Shown in pieces: positions 33,683-41,739 of a DNA stretch of 64,000 bases. This stretch comes from JAIBJN01 sp963775395 (lineage in GTDB: Bacteria > Actinomycetota > Thermoleophilia > Gaiellales > Gaiellaceae), in NCBI GenBank assembly GCA_963775395.1, contig CAVZIX010000005.1, forward strand, positions 1-64,000, written 5' to 3'. The position numbers were made by a program, and so were the translations under genes. Position 1 is the first letter of the stretch. Each line of letters begins with the position of its first letter. The notes under the pieces were generated by a model, which searched no databases, was not told the DNA's origin, and worked only from the letters and a program-made list of their open reading frames with translations.

Positions 33683-33795
33683 CTCGACCGAACGCCGCCC
33701 GCCGCGAAGCCGGTCCGGAGTAACCCCTCCCCCGTTCGTCCAGTCTTGACCGCGCGGCCGCGACCGCGCCGAAGTTCCATGCTAAGAAGAGGCGG

Positions 33796-34428
33796 ATGGG
33801 CGGATTGATCTACGCACGGACCCGGCGATGGGCGATGACGAGCGACACCGTCCGCCGCTGGCGCGAGCAGCGCTACGCGCGCTTCCTCGAGCTCTGCCAT
33901 GTGGAGCCCGGCGAGCGCATCCTCGACGTCGGCGCGGGCGCCGGCGGGGCGCTCGAGCGCTTCAACACGACGAACGAGATCGTCGCCATCGACCTCGAGC
34001 CGCTCGAGAGCGAGTGGCTCGCGCAGGACAACGTCGAGGTGCAGGTCGCGGACGCGACGAAGCTTCCGTTCTCCGACGGCGAGTTCCCGCTTGCGTTCTC
34101 GAGCTCGGTCATCGAGCACATCCCGAAGGACCTCCAGCAGGCGTTCGCAGACGAGATCCGGCGGGTCGCCAAGCGCTACTACGTGCAGACGCCGAACCGG
34201 TACTTCCCCATCGAGCCGCACTACCAGTTCCCGTTCTTCCAGTTCTTCCCCGAGCGCCTGCAGCGCGCGCTGAACAAGCGCTTCACGCTCGGCTGGCGCA
34301 AGAAGGGCGACTGGGAGGAGGCGAACCTCCTCTCGGCGGGCGACCTGCGCAGGCTCTTCCCCGACGGGGAGGTCCACCGCGAGAAGCTCTTCGGCCTGAC
34401 GAAGAGCCTCATGGTGGTTCGGCGCTAG
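33796..34428 (+). CDS. Class I SAM-dependent methyltransferase
   Basis: A 210-residue methyltransferase with the SAM-binding motif ILDVGAGAGGALERF, the acidic residue in VAIDLEP, motif III/IV region VQVADATKLPFSDGEF and a following SSSVIEHI. The C-terminal part (YYVQTPNRYFPIEPHYQFPFFQFFPERLQ) resembles methyltransferases found in glycan loci. It may methylate a sugar of the polymer. AGAGG lies just ahead of the ATG at 33796. It sits between the two Cys-rich secreted protein genes. Confidence 0.85.
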   Translation: MGGLIYARTRRWAMTSDTVRRWREQRYARFLELCHVEPGERILDVGAGAGGALERFNTTNEIVAIDLEPLESEWLAQDNVEVQVADATKLPFSDGEFPLAFSSSVIEHIPKDLQQAFADEIRRVAKRYYVQTPNRYFPIEPHYQFPFFQFFPERLQRALNKRFTLGWRKKGDWEEANLLSAGDLRRLFPDGEVHREKLFGLTKSLMVVRR

Positions 34429-34452
34429 CCGCCGGCGCAATTCGGTAGCGTT

Positions 34453-34468
34453 CGGGCCGAGCGGCCCG
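34453..34468 (+). terminator. Hairpin after the methyltransferase gene
   Basis: CGGGCC-GAGC-GGCCCG, a 6-bp all-GC stem with a four-base loop, 24 bases past the methyltransferase stop. There is no T-run, so it may be a weak or Rho-assisted terminator. Confidence 0.35.
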
Positions 34469-34495
34469 CGACGCCCCGCGGCGCGTCACCCTTTC

Positions 34496-35470
34496 ATGAA
34501 GAAGGCACTCGCAGCCCTCGCCATCCTCGTCGCCCTCGCCGCCGGCTTCGCCGCGGGGACCTTCGTCGACTTGAGGGACGACGGGCCAGGCAAGTCCGAC
34601 CAAGCGCGCGAGCGGGAACGGACGGACACGACCAACGCCGAGACGCGCGGCTCGGACGACCTGACCGGACCGACCGGGAACTGCGACCACGCCGACACGA
34701 GCGGCTGCGCGCCGGGCTCGGAGCTGATCCTGACCGACGACCAGTGGCGCTGCACCCAGCCGCTCGAGCAGGTCGCGCGCGAGGTAGGCGGAACGCTGCC
34801 GCTCAAGGTGACCGCGAAGTTCACGACGTTCGTCGAGACCTCTGGCCCGGTGGTCGACCTACGCGAGGGATGCGAGGGCGACGGCACCGACGCCATCGAC
34901 CTCATCCTCGACATCCAGGGCGACGGGCGGACGAAGGGCGGGATCAACGACGCCCTCAGCGTAAAGCTCGACGCGCACGACATCGACATCACCGGGAACA
35001 TCGACTGCGGCCCCCGCGCGGAGGGCTCCCACCAGGACGGCATCCAGGCTCAGGGCGCGCGCAACATCTCCTTCGTCGACCTCGAGATCGGCGACTGGGA
35101 CGAGCAACGAGCCACGTGCACCGGCGCCGAGGCCGGCATCGGCATCTCGCTGGGCGGGGTGGCCGACATCATCCCGACCGGGCACAAGTGCATTCGCTGC
35201 CGCGTGATCGCCTGCCGGCGCGGGATCAACATCGGCGCCTCCGTCGGCACCGAGATCGTCGACAGCAGGTTCCGCTCCGGGAACCCTGCCGAGCGCGAGG
35301 AGCGGCTGGCGACCGGCATCGTCGGGCTCTGCAGCTTCGCCGTCTCGACGTGCGAGTTCCAACCGACGGCGAGGGAGTACTCCTTCGACGACTCGAACGA
35401 CCCGAGCGTCTGCGACGAGTACCCGTACGAGGAGGCCGTCCCCGCGCCGGCCGCGAGCGCCCAGCCCTAG
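34496..35470 (+). CDS. Secreted Cys-rich protein, second paralogue
   Basis: A 324-residue protein with an N-terminal hydrophobic segment (KKALAALAILVALAAGFAAGTFV, signal peptide or anchor) and an Asp/Glu/Arg-rich linker in place of the Fn3 domain of its relative at 32582. From residue 80 the two align: WRCTQPL, FTTFVETSGPVVDLREGCEGDG, IDLILDIQGDGRTKGG, DIDITGNIDCGP, HQDGIQAQGARNISFVDLEIGDW, CIRCRVIACRRGINI, RSGNPAERE, GLCSFAVSTC and VCDEYPYEE. Ten Cys are shared. Its function is unknown; outside the cell and next to a polysaccharide locus, a role in polymer handling is possible. Its stop overlaps that of the ligase gene. Confidence 0.72.
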   Translation: MKKALAALAILVALAAGFAAGTFVDLRDDGPGKSDQARERERTDTTNAETRGSDDLTGPTGNCDHADTSGCAPGSELILTDDQWRCTQPLEQVAREVGGTLPLKVTAKFTTFVETSGPVVDLREGCEGDGTDAIDLILDIQGDGRTKGGINDALSVKLDAHDIDITGNIDCGPRAEGSHQDGIQAQGARNISFVDLEIGDWDEQRATCTGAEAGIGISLGGVADIIPTGHKCIRCRVIACRRGINIGASVGTEIVDSRFRSGNPAEREERLATGIVGLCSFAVSTCEFQPTAREYSFDDSNDPSVCDEYPYEEAVPAPAASAQP

Positions 35471-37014
35471 ACCGGCTCGCGCAGGCTCTTCCGCCGGACC
35501 TTGCCGGTCGCGGTCGTGGGGAGCGCGTCCATGAAGGCGACCTCGGCCGGGACCATGAAGTTCTCGAGGCGCGTGCGGCAGGCGGCGATGATCTCCTGCG
35601 CGGTCAGCGCGGCACCCTCGTCGAGCACGACGAAAGCCTTGATCGCCTCGCCGAGCACCTCGTCCGGCACGCCGACGACGGCGGCCTCCTTGACGCCGTC
35701 GATGTCGAAGATCGCGTTCTCGACCTCGATCGGGCTGACCTTCTCGCCGCGGGTCTTGATGATGTCGTCGCTCCGCCCCACGAAGTAGAGGAAGCCGTCC
35801 TCGTCCATGGTGAAGTGGTCCTGCGCGCAGAGCATGCGCTCGCCCGGGAGCGGGCCCTCGACGATCATCTCGGCGGTCTGCTCCGGCTTCCGCCAGTAGC
35901 CGACCATGACGTGAGGCCCGCGCACGTAGAGCACGCCGGTCTCGCCGGGCTCCACGGGCGTCCCGTCCTCGCGAAGCACCATCGTCTCCGTGCCCGGGAT
36001 CGCCTTGCCGACGGACGTCGGCTTCTCGGCCAGAAGCTCCGGCTCGAGGTAGCTCACGCGCTTGCACTCGGTGAGGCCGTACATGGCGAACACGAGCGCG
36101 TTCGGGAAGATCCGACCCATCTCCGCGTGGAAGGTCGCCGGGAGCGCCGCGGCCGTGTTCGTCACCCGGCGCACGCTGGGGAGCTCGAAGTCCATCGTCC
36201 TGCGCATGGAGAGCAGCGTCGCGTAGACCGTGGGCACGCCCGGGAAGACCGTGGCCTCCTCCTCCTGGACGCGCTTGACGATCTGCGCCGGGAAGGCGAA
36301 GGAGCGTTCGAGGACGAGCGTGCCGCCCTTGAGGACGTTCATGAGCAGCTGGTAGAGGCCGTAGTCGAAGGCGAGCGGCAGGAGGCCGAGGATGCGCTCG
36401 TCGGGGCCGAGCCGCAGGTACTGCCCGATGCTCCCCGCGGCGAAGACCATGCTCTGGTGGGTCATCATCACGCCCTTGGGAAAGCCGGTGCTCCCGGACG
36501 TGTAGATGAGCGCCGCGAGGTCGACCGGGATCGTGCCTGCGGCACGCGGCTCCGGCTGCGCGGAGGCGACGATGTCCTCGAAGCCGAGGGCGCCCTCCAC
36601 GCCCTCCGGCGGCGAGGCGGCGATCACGGCCTTGACGCTCGGGGCGGCAGCGGCCGCCGCCAGGGCGGTGCGCGTCAGGCTCCCCTCGGTGAGGACGACC
36701 GCGGCCTCGCAATCGTCGAGGACGTAGAGGAGCTTGTCCTCCTTCGTCTGCGGGTTGACCACGACGAAGACGCCGCCTGCGAGCATGGCCCCGTAGATCG
36801 CGGTCGCGCAGCCCGCGGAGTTGTCCATGAAGATCGCGACGCGGTCGCCGCGCGCCACGCCGAGGTCCTGGAGCGCGCGCGCCAGGCGCAGGGAGCGGTC
36901 GAGCAGCTCCGAGTAGGCGAGCCGCTCCGCGCCGGCGACGACGGCCTCGCGCTCGGGGACGCGCTCGGCGGAGGCGAGCAACGTCTCGTGCAGGAGGCGG
37001 ACGGGAGGCGTCAT
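35467..37014 (-). CDS. AMP-dependent acyl-CoA/acyl-ACP ligase
   Basis: A 515-residue adenylate-forming enzyme. The phosphate-binding motif is IYTSGSTGFPKGVM, with AMYGLTECKR (A5), DHFTMDEDGFLYFVGRSDDIIKTRGEKVSP (A7-A8) and the catalytic Lys in TTATGKVRRKSL. The overall wording resembles the acyl-CoA ligases linked to exopolysaccharide/exosortase loci. It starts two bases after the asnB stop and faces an acyl carrier protein gene across the divergent promoter, so it may load a carboxylic acid onto that carrier. Confidence 0.9.
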   Translation of the reverse strand: MTPPVRLLHETLLASAERVPEREAVVAGAERLAYSELLDRSLRLARALQDLGVARGDRVAIFMDNSAGCATAIYGAMLAGGVFVVVNPQTKEDKLLYVLDDCEAAVVLTEGSLTRTALAAAAAAPSVKAVIAASPPEGVEGALGFEDIVASAQPEPRAAGTIPVDLAALIYTSGSTGFPKGVMMTHQSMVFAAGSIGQYLRLGPDERILGLLPLAFDYGLYQLLMNVLKGGTLVLERSFAFPAQIVKRVQEEEATVFPGVPTVYATLLSMRRTMDFELPSVRRVTNTAAALPATFHAEMGRIFPNALVFAMYGLTECKRVSYLEPELLAEKPTSVGKAIPGTETMVLREDGTPVEPGETGVLYVRGPHVMVGYWRKPEQTAEMIVEGPLPGERMLCAQDHFTMDEDGFLYFVGRSDDIIKTRGEKVSPIEVENAIFDIDGVKEAAVVGVPDEVLGEAIKAFVVLDEGAALTAQEIIAACRTRLENFMVPAEVAFMDALPTTATGKVRRKSLREPV

Positions 37015-37016
37015 CG

Positions 37017-39032
37017 TCAGGCGGCGATCGTCGGCTTGTGGGAGACGCGCAGCTCGTCGCCGACGACGACGCGGTCGGGGACGAGCGGGTCGGCGAGCTG
37101 TGGGCTCGCGACGAAGCGGTCGTGGAGGAGCATGGTCGAGAGCACGCCGACGAGCGCCATCTCGTCCGTCTCGGAGACGGCGTCGCGCGGCGCGCCCGCC
37201 TCGCACTTGCGCACGATCCGCTCCACGGCCCCCGGGTCGAAGACCCCGGCCGCGGCGAGGCGCTCGGGGGCGAGCAGCTCACGGACGTAGCCGGGCGCCT
37301 CCTCACCCACGAACGCGCCCACGATCGGCGCGCGGTAGGGGCGCTTCTTGCGCGCGGCGATCTCGGTCGGCAGGCGGTGCTCGACCGACTTGCGCAGCAG
37401 GTACTTCTCGTTCAGCCCGCGGAGCCTGAGCGCGTCCGGCAGCGCGGCCGCGAACTCGGCCACCCGGTAGTCGAGGAACGGGAACCGCCCCTCGATCGAG
37501 TGGCCCATCAGCATGCGGTCGCCCTGCGAGTGCAGCAGGTAGCTCTCCAGGAAGGTCGAGATCTCGAGGTACTGGGCGCGGCCGAGCGGCGTCATTTCGC
37601 CGAACCACGAGGGCAGGCGCGCCTCCAGGCGCTCGGCGGGGTCGCCGCGACCGGCCGCGCGGGCGACGACGTCCGCGTCGAGGAGCCCGAGCAGCCGCGA
37701 CGTGTTCGCGAAGCGAAGGCGGTGGCTGTAGAGCGGGTCATCGGTCTCGGTCAGGCCCTTGCGGTAGAAGGCGACGAGGAAGGCGCCCGAGCGCTTGAGG
37801 TCCTTGCCGATGAACGCGTTCAGACGGGTGAGCAGCAGCGGGCGCAGCGTCGACTCGGGCTCGCGCGCCCAGAAGTGCCGCACCTTGTTCTCGCGGAAGA
37901 CGTCGTAGCCGGCGAAGAGCTCGTCCGCGCCCTCGCCGGTCGTGACGACCTTGAGCCCGGCCTCGCGCACGGCACGCGACAGCCGCAGGAGCGGCGCGGG
38001 CGCGGTGCGCAGGGTCGGCTTCTCTGACATCTCGATGGTGCGCGGGAGCAGTTCGGCGATGTCGCGGGCGCCGACCGTGACCCGCGTCAGGTCCAGGCCC
38101 TGGTGGCCCACGAGCCTGTCCTGGTAGGCACTCTCGTCGAACCGCTCGTCCTCGAAGCCGATGCCGAAGGAGTAGAGCGTCTCGTCCATCTGCTCCAGGG
38201 CGAGCGCGACGATCGCAGAGGAGTCGAGCCCGCCGCTGAGGTACGCCGCCACGGGGACGTCCGCGCGCAGGCGAAGCCGGGTCGCGTCGGCGAGGAGTGC
38301 GTCGAGCTCCTCGGCGAGCGCTGCGCGCTCGGCGGGCGAGACGTCGCCTTCGTCCGAGAAGCGGAGATCCCACCAGCGCCGCTCCTCGCGAATGCCCTCC
38401 GGCCCGGCCACGATGTAGTGGGCCGGCGCCAGCTCGCGGATGCCCGGGAAGGACGAGCCGTCCGGCGACACGCACCAGGTCGTGAACGTCTCGACGAGGC
38501 CGGCCGGGTCGAGCTCGCGCCGCGCCTCCGGGTGGCGGAGGATGGCCTTGGCCTCGGAGGCGAAGACGAGGCCGCCGCCCAGCTCGGCGACGAAGAGCGG
38601 GCGGATCCCGAAGCGGTCGCGTGCGAGGAAGAGCTCGCGCTCCCGCCGGTCCCAGACCGCGAAGGCGAAGTCGCCGTTCATCCGCTCGAGGCACGCCGGC
38701 CCCCACTCCTCGTAGGCGTGAGCGATCACCTCCGTGTCGCTCCTGGTGGCGAACCGGTGGCCGAGGCTCTCGAGCTCGTCGATGAGCTCGACGTAGTTGT
38801 AGATCTCGCCGTTCTGCATCACCCAGTAGCGGCCGTCCTCGTTCGAAAGCGGCTGGTCTCCGCCCGCGAGGTCGACGATGGCAAGCCGGTTGTTCGTCAT
38901 CCCGAACGCGCCGTCGACGTAGAGGCCGGTGCCGTCGGGGCCCCGGTGGCGAAGCTCGCCGGCCATGGTCAGGAGAAGCTCCTGCGGAGCGTCCGAGCCA
39001 GGGCGCGCATAGATCCCGGCGATGCCGCACAT
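37017..39032 (-). CDS. asnB: Glutamine-hydrolysing asparagine synthase/amidotransferase
   Basis: A 671-residue AsnB-type enzyme. The start MCGIAGIYA gives the N-terminal Cys nucleophile of the glutaminase domain, with RHRGPDGTGLY, NNRLAIVDL and QNGEIYNY behind it. The synthetase domain has the PP-loop YLSGGLDSSA and TTGEGADELFAGYD. Unlike the RiPP cyclase at 6432, both halves look active. In its setting (acyl ligase, carrier protein, NAD-synthase-like protein) it may amidate a polysaccharide-linked or carrier-bound carboxylate rather than make free Asn. The open frame extends 36 bases upstream, but the Met before Cys fixes the start. Confidence 0.92.
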   Translation of the reverse strand: MCGIAGIYARPGSDAPQELLLTMAGELRHRGPDGTGLYVDGAFGMTNNRLAIVDLAGGDQPLSNEDGRYWVMQNGEIYNYVELIDELESLGHRFATRSDTEVIAHAYEEWGPACLERMNGDFAFAVWDRRERELFLARDRFGIRPLFVAELGGGLVFASEAKAILRHPEARRELDPAGLVETFTTWCVSPDGSSFPGIRELAPAHYIVAGPEGIREERRWWDLRFSDEGDVSPAERAALAEELDALLADATRLRLRADVPVAAYLSGGLDSSAIVALALEQMDETLYSFGIGFEDERFDESAYQDRLVGHQGLDLTRVTVGARDIAELLPRTIEMSEKPTLRTAPAPLLRLSRAVREAGLKVVTTGEGADELFAGYDVFRENKVRHFWAREPESTLRPLLLTRLNAFIGKDLKRSGAFLVAFYRKGLTETDDPLYSHRLRFANTSRLLGLLDADVVARAAGRGDPAERLEARLPSWFGEMTPLGRAQYLEISTFLESYLLHSQGDRMLMGHSIEGRFPFLDYRVAEFAAALPDALRLRGLNEKYLLRKSVEHRLPTEIAARKKRPYRAPIVGAFVGEEAPGYVRELLAPERLAAAGVFDPGAVERIVRKCEAGAPRDAVSETDEMALVGVLSTMLLHDRFVASPQLADPLVPDRVVVGDELRVSHKPTIAA

Positions 39033-39327
39033 GACCTTGACGATACGGGCCGTCCGGGCAGGCGGCAAGGCCAGAGTCCGTTCCGAAATGACGCCTCCCC
39101 GTCGGGGTGGGCTGGGCGCGTGCGAGGCAAGGACGCAGGGCGCGCGCGTAGCCGGAGGCTACGGTCGCAACCGAGGACGCCGCATCGCGCCGTCCAGCAC
39201 GGCCCGACGGGTCAGGGCTTCGTTTCGGGACGGGCTCGACCCAAAATCCTGGTCTAACGCGCGAAGGATTGCCTGCTACTCTCAGACGGTCGCCTCGAAG
39301 GTTCCGGGCGACTTCTCTTTGTCCGTC
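39033..39327. promoter_or_regulatory. Divergent promoter region between asnB and the carrier protein gene
   Basis: A 295-bp gap. It contains a perfect hairpin GTAGCC-GGA-GGCTAC (39148-39162) and, nearer the carrier gene, a TACTCT hexamer (in CTGCTACTCTC) that could be its -10 element. A local drop in GC around 39240-39330 fits a promoter. No gene was supported. Confidence 0.35.
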
Positions 39328-39606
39328 ATGCCCAGCCCCGACGCCATCGAACAGGAAGTCCGTCAGTTCCTGAGGGACAACTTCCCCCTGAGCGCGGACG
39401 GGGTCACGCTCGACGTGGAGGACTCGCTGATCGAGGTCGGCGTCATCGACTCGACGGGCGTCCTCGAGCTGATCGGCTTCATCGAGGAGCGCTACGAGGT
39501 CGAGATCGCCGACGAGGAGGTCCTCCCCGAGAACCTCGACTCGATCGCGAACATCACCCGCTTCGTCGGCACCAAGGTCGGCGCGGGCTCGAATGGCGCC
39601 GGCTGA
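39328..39606 (+). CDS. Acyl carrier protein
   Basis: A 92-residue phosphopantetheine carrier. The attachment site is GVIDSTGVLELI, with Ser42 following the conserved Asp. The four-helix pattern and the second-half block IEERYEVEIADEEVLPENLDSIANITRFV are typical of stand-alone carriers used outside fatty-acid synthesis. It overlaps the next gene by 14 bases. With the ligase and amidotransferase across the divergent promoter it would form an acyl-activating module. Confidence 0.9.
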   Translation: MPSPDAIEQEVRQFLRDNFPLSADGVTLDVEDSLIEVGVIDSTGVLELIGFIEERYEVEIADEEVLPENLDSIANITRFVGTKVGAGSNGAG

Positions 39607-40570
39607 GCTGAGCGCCGACACGCTTCGCCTCGACGCGGAGCGGACCGTCGAGGAGATCTCCGAGCGCCTGCGCGAGGTCACCTACAAGGACCTGCGCCGG
39701 CGCGGCGCGGTCATCGGCCTCTCCGGAGGCGTCGACTCGAGCCTGGTCGCCCACCTCTGCGCGCACGCCTTCGGTCCCGAGCGCGTGCTCGGCGTCCTCA
39801 TGCCCGAGGGCGAGTCGGCGCCGGACACGCTCGACCTCTCGCAGGTCGCCGCGGACGCCGCCGGGGTCCAGACCGTCGTCGAGGACATCACGCACCTCCT
39901 CGAGGCGGCCGGCTGCTACGAGCGCCGCGACGCGGCCATCCGCACGGTCATGCCGGAGTACGCCGAGGGCTGGAAGGCCAAGATCGTCCTCCCGAGCCTC
40001 CTCGGCAACGCGCGCTACAGCCTCTTCACGGTCGTCGCCGAGTCACCCGAGGGCGAGCGGCACGAGGCCAGGCTGACGGCCACCGCGTACCGCGAGGTCG
40101 TCGCCGCCACGAACTTCAAGCAGCGCGTCCGCAAGATGCTCGAGTACCACCACGCCGACCGCCTCGACTACGCGGTCGTCGGGACGCCGAACCGCCTCGA
40201 GTACGACCAGGGGTTCTTCGTCAAGAACGGCGACGGCTCCGCCGACGTGAAGCCGATCGCCCACCTCTACAAGACCCAGGTCTACCAGCTCTCCGAGCAC
40301 ATGGGCGTGCCCGCGGTGATCCGCGAGCGGCCGCCCACGACCGACACGTACGCGCTCGAGCAGAGCCAGGAAGAGTTCTACTTCTCCGTCCCGTTCGACA
40401 AGCTCGACCTCTGCCTCTACGCGCTCAACGAGGGCCTGCCGGTCGAGGCGGCCGCGGCCGCGACGGGGCTCGACGCCGAGGTCGTGGAACGCGTCTTCGA
40501 GGACATCGAGCGCAAGCGGAGGGCGGCGGAATACCTGCTTGCTCCTCCAATTTTGCTTACAAACGCCTAG
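39593..40570 (+). CDS. NAD synthase-like N-type ATP pyrophosphatase
   Basis: A 325-residue NadE-family protein. The PP-loop is GLSGGVDSSLVAHL (SGGVDS at residues 44-49), followed by LMPEGESAPDTLDLSQVAAD, YAVVGTPNRLEYDQGFFVKNGDGSADVKPIAHLYKTQVYQL and a PTTDTY motif, matching ammonia-dependent NAD synthase but longer than the usual 275 residues. It could make NAD, but linkage to a carrier protein and an amidotransferase suggests amide formation on another adenylated substrate. I leave the gene symbol blank for this reason. Confidence 0.82.
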   Translation: MAPAELSADTLRLDAERTVEEISERLREVTYKDLRRRGAVIGLSGGVDSSLVAHLCAHAFGPERVLGVLMPEGESAPDTLDLSQVAADAAGVQTVVEDITHLLEAAGCYERRDAAIRTVMPEYAEGWKAKIVLPSLLGNARYSLFTVVAESPEGERHEARLTATAYREVVAATNFKQRVRKMLEYHHADRLDYAVVGTPNRLEYDQGFFVKNGDGSADVKPIAHLYKTQVYQLSEHMGVPAVIRERPPTTDTYALEQSQEEFYFSVPFDKLDLCLYALNEGLPVEAAAAATGLDAEVVERVFEDIERKRRAAEYLLAPPILLTNA

Positions 40571-40660
40571 CCGTTCGAGCAGGCCTCGGGGCCTCGTGAT
40601 CTTCCACACATGTGGACTCCGGCAGATGGAGCCGGTTTCAACAACTTTCTCCACCGGGGT

Positions 40661-40688
40661 TTGCACACGACCAAAGATCAGTTATGGT
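40661..40688 (+). promoter_or_regulatory. Putative promoter of the NarL-type regulator gene
   Basis: TTGCAC (40661-40666), a 16-base spacer and TATGGT (40683-40688) lie in a locally less GC-rich stretch 42 bases before the ATG. The 160-bp gap from 40571 also has a weak AGGCC/GGCCT hairpin just after the previous stop. Confidence 0.4.
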
Positions 40689-40729
40689 CTAGCTTCTTCG
40701 TGTAGTCCGATCGAAAGGCGGCCCTTTCG

Positions 40730-41398
40730 ATGAGTCCCTCTGAGCATCGTACGGCGGTACTGCTGGACCAGCACCCCCTCTGGCTGGATGCGGTGGAGCA
40801 AGTCATCCACCGGATCGGTGTCGAGGTGAAAGGGAAGGCGACCTCGCCCGACCACGCCCTGGCCCTGATCGAGGAGCACGGTCCGAACCTGTTCGTCACG
40901 GGAATCGAGATGAGCGCCGGTGAGATGGACGGCCTCGAGTGTCTCGCCGTGGCGAAGCAGCGCAATCCCGAGCTGAAGGTCATCGTCCTCACGGCGTACG
41001 GGGATCCCCAGTACGTCGACGCGGCGCTCGCCGCGGGGGCGGAGGCCTACGTGCTCAAGACCGCTCATGCCGACGACCTCGCCTCGGCGATCCGGCAGGC
41101 GTTCGACCATTCCATCTACCTCGCCCGTGGGCACAACGGCAAGCGCCAGCGCACCCGTGAGTCCGTCGAGGAGGCGTGGGGCCTCACCCGTCGCGAGCTC
41201 GAGATCCTGACGCTCGTGGCCGAGGGCCACTCGAACGCCCAGCTCGCCCGCATGCTGTGGGTGACGGAGCAGACGGTCAAGTTCCACCTGTCGAACATCT
41301 ACCGGAAGCTCAACGTCTCGAATCGCACCGAGGCGAGCCGGTGGGCGCAGGTGCACGGGCTGCTGCCGCATCAGACGGCGCAGAGCACCGCAGCCTAG
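40730..41398 (+). CDS. NarL/LuxR-type regulator with degenerate receiver
   Basis: A 222-residue two-domain regulator. The receiver-like domain (about 5-125) keeps Asp13, Thr88 and Lys110, but the phospho-acceptor position is Gly58 (FVTGIEM instead of LLDIxM), so ordinary phosphorylation is unlikely. The C-terminal LuxR/GerE helix-turn-helix is intact: LTRRELEILTLVAEGHSNAQLARMLWVTEQTVKFHLSNIYRKLNVSNRTEA. It may be controlled by dimerisation, a ligand or protein contact. It follows the polysaccharide locus and may regulate it. No histidine kinase gene is nearby. Confidence 0.88.
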   Translation: MSPSEHRTAVLLDQHPLWLDAVEQVIHRIGVEVKGKATSPDHALALIEEHGPNLFVTGIEMSAGEMDGLECLAVAKQRNPELKVIVLTAYGDPQYVDAALAAGAEAYVLKTAHADDLASAIRQAFDHSIYLARGHNGKRQRTRESVEEAWGLTRRELEILTLVAEGHSNAQLARMLWVTEQTVKFHLSNIYRKLNVSNRTEASRWAQVHGLLPHQTAQSTAA

Positions 41399-41418
41399 AA
41401 CGTCCTGAGAAACGGAGC

Positions 41419-41452
41419 GCGGCCACCCCCCGACCAATCGGGGGCGGCCGCG
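41419..41452 (+). terminator. Strong GC hairpin downstream of the regulator gene
   Basis: CCCCCGA (41427-41433), loop CCAA, TCGGGGG (41438-41444), extended by GCGGCC/GGCCGC outside it. It lies 20-50 bases past the regulator stop, the expected place for a terminator, though no T-run follows. Confidence 0.55.
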
Positions 41453-41460
41453 CGCGCCCT

Positions 41461-41712
41461 GGAGGAGCGCCCAGCAAGATTTGCCGGACTGGGCCCGCGC
41501 GTCTATCCCCCGGAAGGGGTAAGCGGGCCATCCCGCTTGGTCTCCGGGAGTGCCCGCTCACCCAAGTGCGAGGGCCGTGCAGAGGGAAGGCTCACGACGT
41601 ACCCTCGCCGCTGAACGACGGCTGCGGCCAACCGCCGCTCGCCAGGCGAGCGTACTCCACCGGCCGGTCGGAGGTCTACTAGCCGTTCGACGGGACTCCC
41701 ACAGGAGTGTCC
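41461..41712. other. Hairpin-dense non-coding stretch, possible structured RNA
   Basis: Between two convergent genes, this 250-bp stretch has no supported ORF but many helices: GCCCAG/CTGGGC (41469-41474 with 41489-41494), CCCC-GGAA-GGGG (41508-41519, a GNRA-type loop), AAGCGGG-CCAT-CCCGCTT (41521-41538), GCGAGGG/CCCTCGC with an inner CGTG/CACG, and CGCTCG-CCAGG-CGAGCG. It ends with the ACTCCCACAGGAGTGTCC repeat (41695-41712). I could not match it to RNase P, tmRNA, SRP or 6S RNA. Confidence 0.35.
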
Positions 41713-41739
41713 GCCTCGCGCGCGTGCGTGTATGCGTCC

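Noticed and set aside
35467..39032. An exosortase/PEP-CTERM system, suggested by the amidotransferase and ligase
   Set aside because: No exosortase and no PEP-CTERM protein with the C-terminal signal was found in the window.
41461..41712. SRP RNA or glycine riboswitch, prompted by CCGGAAGGGG
   Set aside because: The conserved asymmetric loop of SRP RNA and the paired glycine aptamer sequences are absent.
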